Source: Adiantum capillus-veneris
Lineage: Eukaryota; Streptophyta; Polypodiopsida; Polypodiales; Pteridaceae
NCBI GenBank assembly: GCA_014529385.2
Contig: CM043959.1
Location: 92,359,529 to 92,423,528, forward strand
Direction: 5' to 3'
DNA: 64,000 bases
Below the pieces are notes generated by a model. That model saw only the letters and a program-made list of their open reading frames with translations, did not search any database and had not been told where the DNA came from. Below are positions 1 to 10,566 of the stretch, piece by piece. The translations under genes and the position numbers were made by a program. The number at the start of each line of letters is the position of its first letter. Position 1 is the stretch's first letter.

Positions 1-107
1 CAGGGACTCATTTAGCAGCAGGGGGCATTTTTTGACCTTTAGGGGATTGCTTGAACTGCAACCATCTGCCTTTTTCAGCTGGTGAGAGCTTATGAGTGCC
101 AAAAAAC

Positions 108-118
108 TATAAATAGGA
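108..118 (+). promoter_or_regulatory. TATA-box-like element in the left arm
   Basis: CTATAAATAGG is a close match to a plant TATA box and points into the element. The mirror site on the opposite arm (8671-8680, minus strand) reads CCTATAAAT. Both sit at the same place in the arm, just outside a conserved stretch ending CTCATCTAGAGAGA. Conservation in both arms supports a promoter driving inward transcription. Confidence 0.55.
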
Positions 119-593
119 CCCCTAGCTTCACATTTACACAGACTCGGAGCCTTGATACTCTCTCTCTCATCTAGAGAGAACACTACGCAAAAATCACTAG
201 AGATTAATCTCTAATTAATTAACGTAAATGGTAATTAGCCTAATCCTTCTTAATTAACAAGGTTACATTAAGCTATTTTGTTAATAAATCAAAGATTAAG
301 CCTATGTATACTCATAAAACCTCTCTTAATTAATTAATCTCTTTTTATTATTGTAATTAAGCTTAGTAATATTAAGCTAACTAATTATCATATCATATTA
401 GGGTTGAAATTAGCCAAATTAACCATGAATTAATGGTAAATATATTAATTAAGCTTAGATTAAGTTGAGGTAATTATCAGAGTTGCATTAGATAGTCATT
501 AAGCTAGGAAAATTACCCTATAATTTTTTGAGTAATTTTCTTAATTAATTAGGCAGAATTACTCTATTTTTTAGAAAATTAAATAGGGAAAAT

Positions 594-2110
594 TAGTAAA
601 TTGATTCCAAATGCTGTGATATATTTATCACTGGTTAGATAGGTGTTAAGGAGCCCGTGATAATTAGGAGAAGCTCAGAAAATCAATCTAGCTAATTACT
701 TTAGCAGAAAAACTCTTTTTTTCTAGACCTAAAAAACTAGGTGAGCGGCCTCCACGGACACTCACCAACACCTCTAGAGTGTCGAGGTCACATGCACCTA
801 CACTCTGATCGTTTGCTAAAGGACGATCACATCAAGAGTGTCTCTGTTTACGAGGCCACTCATTATTCCTCTACCTTAGGCTCTAGGCCCTCAGCGGGAA
901 TCCAAGGTAGTACCACTCAGGACCCGCATATAGCAATTTAAATAGGGAAAATTAGTAAATTTATTTCAAATGCCATAAAATATTTTTCAGTGGTTAATTA
1001 GGTGCTAAGAAACCTGTGATAATTAGGAGAAGCTCAGAAAATTAATTTAGCTAATTACGTTAGCGGAAATACTCTGTTTTTTAGCAATTTAAATAGGGGA
1101 AATTAGTAAATTGATTTCAAATTGTGATATATTTATCAATAATTAATTAGGTGCTAAGGAACCCGTGATAATTAGAAGAAGCTCAAACAATTAATCTAGC
1201 TAATTACTTTAGCAGAAATACTTTATTTTTTGAGCAATTTAAATAGGGAAAATTAGTAAATTGATTTTAAATGCCATGATATATTTATTAGTGATTAATT
1301 AGGTGTTAGAAAACCCGTGATAATTAGGAGAAGCTTAGATAATTAATCTAGCTAATTACTTTAGAAGAAATACTCTATTTTTTGAGAAATTTAAATAGAA
1401 GAAATTAGTAAATTGATTTCAAATGCTGTGATATATTTATCAATGGTTAATTAGATGTTAAGAAACCCGTGATAATTAGGAGAAGCTAAGATAATCAATC
1501 TATCTAATTACTTTAGCAGAAATACTCTATTTTTTGGACAATTTAAATAGGGAAAATTAGCAAATAGGTTCAAATTGAATTAAGTTATTTATTAGAGGTT
1601 AATTAGATGTTAGAAAAACCATGATAATTATGCTAATCTCAGATAATTAGTTTAATTAATTATCTTATTGGAATTACGTTAATTTTAAGGGTAAATTAAA
1701 GGGAGAAATTAGTAAATCATGTGCTATGATTACATGCTATTATAGGGTAAAGAGGCAGTGATAATTATGCCAAGGTTAGAAAAGTAGTATAGATATTTAT
1801 CTAAGTCAAATTACACTATTTTTAGCTAAAAACTAAGGAGGGAAATTAGTAAATCACACTATATGATTACATGCTATTTATCAAAGCTATATTATAGGGT
1901 AAAAAGGCCGTGATAATTATGCCAAGTTTAAAAAAGTAGTATAGATATTTATCTAAGTCAAATTATACTATTTTTAGCAAAAAACTAAAGAGGGAAATTA
2001 GTAAATCATGCTATATGATTACATACTATTTATTAGAGCTATATTATAGGGTAAAGAGGCCGTGATAATTATGCCAAGGTTAGAATTGTAGTATAGATAT
2101 TTATCTAAGT
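594..2110 (+). repeat. Internal tandem repeats of the left arm, two types
   Basis: Type A units of about 150 bp begin near 594, 950, 1102, 1252, 1407 and 1556. They share ATTAGTAAATTGATTTCAAA and GTGATAATTAGGAGAAGCT. Type B units of about 140-150 bp begin near 1709, 1846 and 1999 and share ATTAGTAAATCA plus a GATTACAT core. The right arm has the same two types in mirror order, with about three of each, so copy number differs between arms. Confidence 0.75.
727..930. other. 204-bp GC-richer insertion inside an arm repeat unit
   Basis: The first type A unit is interrupted here. Uninterrupted units read straight through TTTTTTAGCAATTTAAAT, whereas this one is split after TAG at 724-726 and resumes with TAG at 931-933. 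The inserted DNA is clearly less AT-rich than its surroundings. It could be a small insertion with a 3-bp target duplication. I see no convincing terminal inverted repeat and cannot name it. Confidence 0.5.
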
Positions 2111-2692
2111 CAAATTATCCTAATTTTAGCTGAAAATTGAAGATGGAAATTATATAATTAAGTTGGGAAATAATAAGATAATTACCACAGGTCAAAAATA
2201 TCCTTATCTACTTGTGGTAATTATACCATAGTTAATTGGTGAGGTTAAAAAATTATAATTGACCAAAAGTCCTATTTTTAGCGAATGATTAATTAAAATA
2301 AATAGACTTTGTGGTCAAAAGTTTTTAGAAAAATTATAGTAAGTGTAAACCTATGATATCAAGTTGAGGAAATGAAATCTTTAAGATAAATTAAATACAA
2401 TAAATATTGAGCCCAAAATAAGTAGATTATTAGCTTCAAAGTCAATGAAAAAATTAGGGAAAAAGATATAGAAAATTATAATAAAATTAGGAGAGCTTAG
2501 AAAACCCTTAGGGAAGCAATGGAAAAAGTTATCATACCTATATAGATAAATAAGAAATTACTAGGTCAAGAATTTACCAATTAAGACTATAAATTTAACC
2601 TTGGATGGGTTACAATTGAATACAAGGTTAAGTCTAGATTTTTGAACTATTTACCTAATGATTAGACGTCCTTTTTATAAGGAGAAGAAGTT

Positions 2693-2878
2693 ATGATACC
2701 AAAAAGGACCCGAGAAAATCCTACATCTGATGATGAGGACGTAGCTCCAAAACGAACTAGAGTGTCGCACGAGGACGAAGCCGGGCCTAGAAGTAGGCCT
2801 ACGGAGGAGAGTCTTCAGGCAGCAGTGCAACAACAGATGGCCAATCAATCCCAGGTGGGTTTCCCATTATTCAATTAA
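2693..2878 (+). other. Short hydrophilic ORF ending at a splice-donor-like site
   Basis: The ORF encodes 61 residues starting MIPKRTRENP. It is rich in charged residues, with two KRTR motifs suggestive of nuclear localisation. Near its end the DNA reads CCCAGGTGGGT, a good match to a plant 5' splice site, after which the frame soon stops. It could be a first exon of an element gene or the start of a decayed gag. I recognise no domain. It lies between the left arm and the small LTR element, so either could own it. Confidence 0.3.
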
Positions 2879-2879
2879 G

Positions 2880-4162
2880 TCTTTAATTAGTTTAAGTTCG
2901 TTTATAAGTTAGCATTGCATACGTAAGAAGGATAAACTGGTTGAAAACGGAAGGTAAACTCCCAACGTGCATTTGTTTATAATGTAGGAAAGAATTTTTT
3001 GGGTTAAAACTGGTTGAAATAGGAAAGAAATGTTTGACCATCCTTAAGACAGCTTTTCTCAAGACACCTCCGACTCCATGGTATAAATCGATGATAATGA
3101 TTGGCTTTTTAGCCTCGGATGTCGATTATCCCCATGAACGTTGTGTTTCTACTCCGTGTAATGTGTTGATGTTTCTACATAAGTTAGGATACCGCTTTTT
3201 ATCCTAGGGGAGCCGCCCGGTTGTATGGGCAACTGGTTTGGTGTATGGGCACCCGGAACCTTGGGTGTGGGTTTATCTACTCCGGATTTGAATAAGGAAT
3301 GGGTGCCGTTTTTCACCCTTAGGTGGTCTTGAGACAAGAAGAGTATTGGTCATGGTTATTATGGATAATGTTTTGATTGACAGTACCCTGTCTTAAGTTT
3401 AAAGATGTCTGTTTTCTAAAAGAATGCTTTCAATGTTGTCTTCAAGGAATTACTGTGATGGAACGTTAAAAGAAACCATTATTTTAAATGTTTTAAAACA
3501 ATGTGATAGTAAGATAAATGAATCATGTGTACGTGCGGGGTGGCAAGTGGGGATTGACTAAGGTTGTCAATCATGGACGGGTGGACCTGATTAGTCAGGT
3601 AACTATCCATCCCTGCGCACTAAAACGTTTAGAAAACTTCTTCACGTGGAAGAGGAGTCCACCAGCGGGCTGTGCCCTCACATCTGTTAGGGAAAAAAAG
3701 CGTTGGTTGAGGATACCTTAGCCCAATTGTGGCAGTTATAGGGCCGAAATAGTTTTTTTGGAATTTTAAAAGGTTGTCCCATTCCGCTGCGAGACAGGAC
3801 TAGGTCTTCTTCTAAGGCTATAGACCCAAGCCATTGTCAATGGTAAGGGTCTATTCCTTGGATTTTTCTTGTTTAGAGACTCTGATTTTTATCAGACCTA
3901 GAGACCTGTCAAGGATCCCATCCCGATCTCGGTATAGGCGGGATGGGGACCTTACACATGCCTATGTCGAGATGTATGTTTTCTCTCTTGTCGATTCTAG
4001 CCCCCAAATTCAGTCCCTAACTCCCAAGCCCTTGTAAGCTCACTCCCCCCATATGAGGTCTTGGAGTTGATGCAGTCCGTTCAATCATGTCGAGTCCCTT
4101 CTCAGTCCAATCTTGTAAAAAGATGTCCAATCTTGTAAAAAGATGTCCATCTTTTTCTCCCT
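2880..4162. other. Non-coding stretch, possibly the interior of a small LTR element
   Basis: I find no convincing coding region. The stretch contains a local repeat around 3220-3260 (GTATGGGCAACTGG then GTATGGGCACCCGG) and a short direct duplication of TCCAATCTTGTAAAAAGATG near 4108-4145. Because a polypurine tract and LTR follow immediately, it may be the interior of a non-autonomous LTR element. No matching 5' LTR is visible. Confidence 0.35.
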
Positions 4163-4333
4163 AAGGGGGGAGATGTGGTGTGTGGTTGTGTAGGTTATGT
4201 GTCCGACCACCTAGTGTGGGAGGACACTCAGTTCTTGGCATGTAGTCTCTATTGGCAATATAAGGAGCTGCCCGACTCTCTTGTGGGCAGACTCATTTGG
4301 GTTCTATTCTTGTCCGCATGTGAGCACACCACA
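4163..4333 (+). mobile_element. Polypurine tract plus 160-bp LTR of a small LTR element
   Basis: A purine run (AAGGGGGGAGA, 4163-4173) directly precedes a 160-bp segment bounded by a perfect 9-bp terminal inverted repeat, TGTGGTGTG at 4174 and CACACCACA ending at 4333. It starts TG and ends CA and contains a TATA-like ATATAAGGA near 4257. This is the expected structure of a 3' LTR next to a plus-strand primer site. The very short LTR recalls terminal-repeat elements in miniature. No second copy lies in the window, so the element is incomplete or rearranged. Confidence 0.55.
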
Positions 4334-5779
4334 ATATTAAAGGAAAAATAAAGTAAAAATATTATATAAAGAAAAAAGGTGGGAACGACCTGATAAATGC
4401 ACATTTGTAAGGGTATGCAACAGTTTGCATGCTGCTTTCAAATTCTTGAAATGTATTCTTGGTTTGACATGATTGGAATACTCTTCTCTACTATCATAGT
4501 ATTACCTTGGGAAGGTGCATTTATCAAATGGTTTGGTGGGTGGGTGGTTCCAGAGGGTTAATTGTTGGCCGAAAAGTTGAACCCAATTTTATGTTGTCCT
4601 AGAAGTAAAGTTCAAGAGCGGGGGAAAGGGATTTTGATCTACAGAGCGTGAGAAATACTTAGGATTGAGGGATTCATGTAGATTATAATACACTCACCTT
4701 AGGGGAAGGCATTGACGATTGTGCTCGGTCATAAACGGGAAAAAAGCGTCAATGACCTTGAACCAAGGGTGAATTAGAGAACTCCCACCACTTGACCTTG
4801 GAAGGTTGAGTTCCAAGTTAGTCTGACGATTTCGATTGGTAAGTTTGATTGGTAAGCAAAGCTTCTTCAGGGCTAAGGGATCCATATGTGAGAAAGTGAA
4901 TGCTATCACCCCCTTGAGTTGGCATTGAAGAGCAGGAGGAGTCATGTCTTGGTGTCGGTCTCAAGCAGGAGGGATGTCGGAGATTACGGTGTATCCATGT
5001 GGAGATGGTACAGCTGGTGGTCCCCGGGCATGGCCCTCACATTATCTGTGCTTCATAGTGTGAAATATAATGCCTATTTGAAAGGTGTTGGGATCTCCAC
5101 CGGTCCCAGTATTCAAGATTTTGCATATCGCTTCATGAACCGACCTTCATATGCTTCAGTGCAGTAGGAAAGAAACTAGTTGACCTCACACATTCTTCAA
5201 TGCCAAAAATGGGTGTCAATAGTCCTGAAATAAGGAATAGAAATATACTCCAAGAAAAGAGTATTAGAAAAAAGAGGCCAATTTTTGTTGATGCAAATAT
5301 GTCTTGGAGGAGGATAGCCACAAGCCAGAGTATGTTACAATGACAACTTCAATTGGTGGGCTTCAGCACCAAAAAAAAAAACTTCAAGGGATGTCCCATA
5401 TCCCGAAGTAAATGTAGCAAAGTCAATTTGGCCAATAAGGAGAACAAAACCTGGGCAAAAGATGACTGGTTATGATGTGGTGTCAAAAGATGGAGATTGA
5501 TGTGGGCGGTTCATTTTAATGATTATTCAATGGATGACAAAATAGGGGTGCTAACTCCTTGTTTTTGGGGTCCTAGAAAATATCCTCCATCTGGTTCACA
5601 AGTGGGAGGCCTTGTGGAAGGGTTCATTTGGTTTTGTAACTCCAATAACATGCACACGTGGAAGGTTCACAACATATTTGAAGGGCCGCCAGGTCCAGCT
5701 CCCAGTGTTTAGGTGGTCGTAGATGGCACAAATTTGCAACCTCAAGAGGTAACGCAATTGCAAGCCAATCGTTTTCTTT
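4334..5779. other. Core of the inverted-repeat element with no assignable gene
   Basis: Several short ORFs occur on both strands (for example 4919-5167 and 5497-5712 on plus, 4694-4945 on minus), but none carries a domain I recognise. Their position just upstream of the SWIM-type ORF means they could be decayed exons of the same transposase. No catalytic DDE signature is visible. Confidence 0.3.
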
Positions 5780-6295
5780 TTGCAAGCAGGAGTGACATCA
5801 GGAACAAGAATGCATGACACAATTCCATTGAACCAAAGATTTGCTAGCAACATCCGTCCCAAATTTAGAGATGGAAAGATTGTGAAGTGGAGATCAAGAT
5901 TAACAAAGGAGTTTTATGGCAAAATTGAAGTGGGTAGAACCATGGCAGCAGAGTTGGTGCGAGAGGTCATTATGGTTTGCAACAAAACACATATTTTCTA
6001 TGTTAAGACTATGGGGTCAAGTGCAAAGGGAGTGACATACTCAGTGACAATGTCAGATTTTCCTACATGTACTTGCAAGGATTTTCAAAGCCGAGAAAGC
6101 AAGCACCTTGTGTATATGCCATGTAAGCACATTTACTTAATATTTCTACAAGTGCTTGGTGTTGACCCTCATGCTCATGAATTCATGCATCAGGCTGCTC
6201 TAACAAAATTGGAGTTAGTTCCAAGCACTTGGAGGTTCACGGGTGCTGACGCGGCCTTAAAGGCTTGGGGACCTTGCAATGGTTTTGAGAAGTAG
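5780..6295 (+). pseudogene. SWIM zinc-finger protein, probable C-terminal remnant of a MULE/FAR1-type transposase
   Basis: This 171-residue ORF carries the SWIM zinc-finger signature CxCx(n)CxH: CTC at residues 97-99 and CKH at 115-117, spaced by 15 residues, followed by a hydrophobic helix. In plants this finger lies at the C-terminus of Mutator-like transposases and their FAR1/FHY3 relatives, where it contributes to DNA or protein binding. The part before the finger (residues 20-90) resembles the short region that links a transposase core to the finger. The DDE core itself is not found, and the upstream frame is broken. Its place between long inverted arms supports a transposase origin. A domesticated SWIM protein fragment is possible. 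Confidence 0.6.
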
Positions 6296-6669
6296 TTTTT
6301 TGGGTGATATGTGCTTATGAGTATTAACTTTTGCCCCAAATATTCTCATGCGGTAGTATTTTGTTTGTTGCACTCTCCATTTTGATTTGTAGATGCAATA
6401 CACCTTTTTGGTTAATTTCAATGTTGATGGAAGGTTTTTTGCATGTGTTAGTGATAAAACAATTTAAAGATTATTTTTATAGTTAAAGAAACTATGTAGG
6501 GAGTGTCTCTAACCAATAAAAGTCCAAGATATATACAACTAATATATTGCATAAGGATATAAAAAAACATTGTACGTTTTGCAAAGTTTATGGTTTGCTC
6601 AATTTTGTATCAAGAAAAATTATAAGTTTTTCTCGGTTTATGGTTTGCTCAGTTTTATTGGCTCGGATT

Positions 6670-6944
6670 TTGGGATCCCCCCCTTGTGTAGACAAGTACG
6701 AGTTGAATTCTCCCATGCACCCATGTGTGGACGCCCTTAAGAAGACAAGTCTGCCTAGAAATCCGCCATCACCATTAAACCAGGCCACCGAAAAATTGGC
6801 CAACCGATCACCACTATTTGACTACTTTTCAACTGTCGTCGGGCCATAATATTTCAATGAAAAGGAATATTCCGACTGGGTCTTACAAATGCATGTTTCT
6901 TAGACTAAAAGTTACAAGGGATGAATCATGCTCCATACTTAACA
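6670..6944 (-). mobile_element. Truncated LTR of the Copia-1 family
   Basis: The segment is clearly similar to the end of both Copia-1 LTRs (compare 20700-21158 and 24200-24559). Shared stretches include TGTGTGGACGCCCTT, AAAAGGAATATT and the terminal ATCATGCTCCATACTTAACA, where the similarity stops at 6944. The TGTTAGGA end of the LTR is missing, so it is truncated. The DNA beyond 6944 does not match the Copia-1 polypurine tract, so this is a solo or fragmentary LTR. Confidence 0.75.
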
Positions 6945-7264
6945 AATACTTCCATCCTTGCATGTCTGTATAATGATTGTATATCCCCAGGATAAATCTC
7001 ATGGTCCATATTGATTATTGGGAGGGGTGTTGATTGCAGCATGGCATTGCCATCTTTTGGGTTTTGATTTCTCCCATAAGGATTGTTGCCACCACTCATC
7101 CAATTTAGGTATTGGCTGTATCTCATGAGACTTGGCCTCATCCGTTGTGTTTGCAACCACCCTCATATCCAATGGATTTTCCTTCCCTGGTTTTGTTGGT
7201 TCACCCGTTTTGTTTCTTTTAGTATGATTTCATCCTCTTTTTTAGGTGTAGGCTCTACTTGTTA
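6945..7264. other. Unassigned segment between LTR fragment and right arm
   Basis: A 76-residue minus-strand ORF (6926-7156) is rich in Asn, Gly and Pro in its first half but carries no domain I recognise. Nothing else is evident. Confidence 0.25.
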
Positions 7265-9160
7265 ACTTAATTATATAATTTCCATCTTCAATTTTCAGTT
7301 AAACTTAGGATAATTTGACTTAAATAAATATTTATACTATTTTTCTAATCTTGACATAATTATCACGAACTTTTTATCATGTAACATAACTCAGATAAAT
7401 AGTATGGAATCATATAACATGATTTACTAATTTCCCCCTTTAAATTTCATCCAAATTTGGTATATATTTTGACTTAGATAAATATGTATACTAAATTCTA
7501 GCCTTGACATAATTATCATGGCCTTTTTATCATGTAATCTAGATCTAATAAATAGCATGTAACCATATAGCATGATTCACTAATTTCCCTCTTTAGTTTT
7601 TAGCTAGAATTAGTATAATTTGACTTAGATAAATATCTATACTACTTTTCTAACCATGAAATAATTATCATAGCCTCTTTATCCTATAATCTAGCTTTGA
7701 TAAATAGCATGTTATCATAGCAAATGATTTACTAATTTCCCCTTTTAATTTGTCCTAAAAACAGTGTAATTCTGTTAAGATAATTAGGTAAACTAATTAT
7801 CTAAGAATAATATAATTATCACGGGTTTCCTAAGATATAGTTAACCTCTAATAATTATCTTAAATCATTTTGAATCAATTTGTTATTTTCCCTCTTTTAA
7901 TTTGTCCTAAAAATAGTGTAATTCTGCTAAGATAATTAGGTAAACTAATTATCTGAGGTTAACATAATTATCATGGATTTCTTAAAATGTAATTAATCTC
8001 TTATAAATAACTCAAAGCATTTTGAATCAATTTGCTATTTTCTCGCTTTTAATTTGTCCTAAAAATAGTGTAATTTTGCTAAGATAATTAGTTAAACTAA
8101 TTATCTAAGGTTAACATAATTATCACGGGTTTCCTAAGATATAATTAACCTCTAATAAATAACTCAAAGCATTTTGAATCAATTTGATTACTTTTCCCTT
8201 TATTTTTCTCTCAAAAGTAGTGTAATTCTGCTTAATTAATTATGAAAATTACTCAAAAAATTATAAGATAATTTTCCTACCTTAATGACTGTTGAATGCA
8301 GCTCTGATAATTACCTCAACTTAATCTAAACTTAATTAATCTATTTCCCATTAATTTATGATTAATTTGGATAATTTCAGTCCTAATATGATAGGATAAT
8401 TAATTAGCTTAATATTCCCAAGCTTAATTACAACAATCAGCAGAGAATATTTAATTAAGAGAGGATTTATGAGTATACATAGGCCTAATCTTTAATTTAT
8501 TAAGAAAATAGATTAATCTAGCCTTGCTAATTAAGAAGGATTAGGCTAATTACCATTTAAGTTAATCAACTAGAGATTAATCTCTAGTGATTTCTGCGTA
8601 GTGGTCTCTCTAGATGAGGGAGAGTGTGTCAAGGCTTCGAGTCTGTCTGAAATTGTGAAGCAAGGGTCATATTTATAGGTTTCTGGGCACTCACAGGCTG
8701 GAAAATGGCAATAACTTGCATCCCAAGCAGCCCTACAGGTCAAAAAATGCCCCTTGCTACTAAATCTAGTCTGAGAGAGTTCATCATTACCCCACACAAC
8801 CCCCCAGATACACATAATCAATTTTTACTAATTTTTGTAATTTTTAATGATGAAAATTGGAAATATCAGTGATTTCTAGAACCTTAGGATAAGAAAGTCT
8901 TTATTGATAATAATTACTGAAACCATCCAATTTTACTTAACTAATTAAATTCCTAGTGTAATCTTTTAGAGCCCGTAACTTTTCCAGATTTTATCGGAAT
9001 TTTGTTCTGAAATTTTCTAGCTCGGGGTTTGTTGTGCTTAAGATTCCAAAAATACCAATATTTGCCATGGTCAGACAATTCTACATTGCGTTTTCAATAA
9101 ACTTATCAGTTTGATTAAGCTTTATACAATCTTTAAGGTTTCAGAAACTCGAAACCTTAC
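7265..9160 (-). mobile_element. Right arm of the large inverted repeat
   Basis: Read on the minus strand this arm parallels 1-2163. It has the GGGGCATTTTTTGACC block, the TATA-like CCTATAAAT, the CACTAGAGATTAATCTCTA block, then type A and type B repeats, ending ATATAATTAAGT. It continues outward to about 9160, where recognisable Gypsy RT coding sequence begins abruptly. The outer end on the minus strand starts TGTAAGGTTTC. The junction inside RT codons shows the element inserted into Gypsy-A. The last 340 bp have no counterpart in the window because the left arm is cut by its edge. Confidence 0.65.
8671..8680 (-). promoter_or_regulatory. TATA-box-like element in the right arm
   Basis: On the minus strand the sequence reads CCTATAAAT, directed toward the interior. 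It mirrors the site at 108-118 within the same conserved block. Confidence 0.5.
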
Positions 9161-10120
9161 AGAGATAGACAAACTAAAGGATGCTGAGTTTATCTACGAG
9201 ATTGAACACACCAATTGGTGTCCTCGATTGTGGTAGTACCCAAAAAGAATGGCAAATTGCGTGTCTGTGTAAACCTCAAACAGATAAATGATGCCACCAT
9301 CGGCGACAACTATCCACTACCAATCACATAACATGTTATTGAGAGAGTTGCGGGGAAGGAGGCCTATAGTTTTCTAGATGGTTCTCAGGCTACAACAAGT
9401 CAACCATCAAAGCAGAAGATTAGTATAAGATAGCTTTTGCAACAGAGTGGGGCATATTCGCATACAAGGTAATGCCTTTCGGCCTGATGGCCAATGCACC
9501 TGCCACTTTCCAAAGACTAATGAGTCATGCATTCAAGGAATATCTCAGACAATTTTTAGAGATATACATGGATGATCTTTGTGTTCATTCTCACCTGAGA
9601 AATGATCACATAACGCATCTAGAGAAATTCTTCGAAAAGTGCAAAACTTACTGTATTTGCTTAACCCCTGAAAAATGTGTCTTCATGGTAAGACAAGGTA
9701 AAATTTTGGGCCACATTGTGTCCAAAAACGATATTTCCACTGATCAAGAAAAGATACAAATAATTGCCGCACTACCGAGACCAACAAAAATGAAAGAAGT
9801 GCATGCATTTATGGGACACTATGGTACTACATGCGCTTCATATACATGTATGTTGTAATAGCTAAGGCGTTATATGCCCTCATTGCTAAATTTGAATGGA
9901 TAGAAACAGTTTGAAACAGCAATTAATTTTTTCTCCAATTTTGCAAGCCCCTGATTGGAGTAAGATCTTTCACGTTCATGTCGATGCATCAGCCTATGCC
10001 ATAGGCTGCATATTAGCCGAGCTAGTAGAGAAGAAAATGGATTTTCCCGTTTGCTACTCTAGTTGGCAGCTGAACAACGCGGAGAAAAATTATATCACTA
10101 CGGAAAGAGAAGGTCTAGGC
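9161..10120 (+). pseudogene. Gypsy-A reverse transcriptase and first part of RNase H
   Basis: RT coding sequence starts abruptly with EIDKL next to the inverted-repeat element. The first 300 bp are broken by frameshifts. From 9472 an open stretch reads MPFGLMANAPATFQRLM and contains the active-site motif IYMDDL, then ILGHIVS. RNase H follows from about 9896 (APDWSKIFHVHVDASAYAIG, then NAEKNYITTERE). The closest relative in the window is Gypsy-B at 27540-28619, which shares these motifs in the same order. RT copies element RNA and RNase H degrades it. The frame is interrupted at 10121 by a short transposon. Gag and protease are not in the window. Confidence 0.9.
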
Positions 10121-10566
10121 ATTAGGGAGAATATGCGGTGTAGATGGGCCTCTTTATTTTCTATCAGCTTATGGAGGTGATTAACATTTTGATGAATAGG
10201 TATACTCCATGTGTACAAGAATGGTGGATCTGTAAGAGTAAGGATGCACTTTTCCCTCCAAAAAGGAGGTGTAGAATTTTATGGTTTTTGGCCTTCTATA
10301 ACTCCCACGTATGGTCTCCAATTTGAGTGGAGATCATAGATCTACAATCTACACGTGGATCTCTTTCCATAGATATGCTACATGATATGGGTTTACCTGC
10401 TAGATTTAAATTCCATTTTGGAGGGAAACTTTGAATTCAAATAAACTAGCCCTTTTTCCTATTTGAATTCAAAAGTTGTCCTTTGATTACTTTCTAAATA
10501 CAAAAGGTTTGACTTCCTTAAACTGCCAAATAAAGAGGCCCTCCTAGACCCCATTCTCTTCCTAAT
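10121..10566. mobile_element. 446-bp TIR element (MITE-like) inserted in RNase H
   Basis: The RNase H frame leaves off at GLGI and resumes at MIYAVKKF at 10569, where Gypsy-B is continuous. The intervening 446 bp begin ATTAGGGAGA and end TCTTCCTAAT. The first and last 39 bp are inverted repeats matching at about 32 positions, including an exact GGGCCTCTTTATTT block. Size, TIRs and lack of coding capacity fit a miniature inverted-repeat element. The flanks (GGTCTAGGC and GAATGATAT) give no clean target duplication, so the superfamily is undecided. Confidence 0.75.

Larger units (their letters stand above)
1..2163 (+). mobile_element. Left arm of a large inverted repeat (putative long TIR)
   Basis: This AT-rich segment reappears as a diverged reverse complement at 7265-8822. 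The similarity ends sharply on the inner side: both arms share a run ending ATATAATTAAGT (about 2163 here, 7265 on the right), then differ. The outer end lies beyond the window, because the right arm runs about 340 bp further out. The arm carries a TATA-like CTATAAATAGG at 108-118 and two sets of internal tandem repeats. Long inverted arms with inward promoters around a SWIM-domain ORF fit a Mutator-like element. Two LTRs in opposite orientation are the alternative. The inverted repetition is directly visible; the class is inferred. Confidence 0.7.

Noticed and set aside
1..9160. Reading the two arms as the paired LTRs of one retrotransposon
   Set aside because: LTRs of one element must be direct repeats, but these arms are inverted; no primer site follows the inner edge at 2163.
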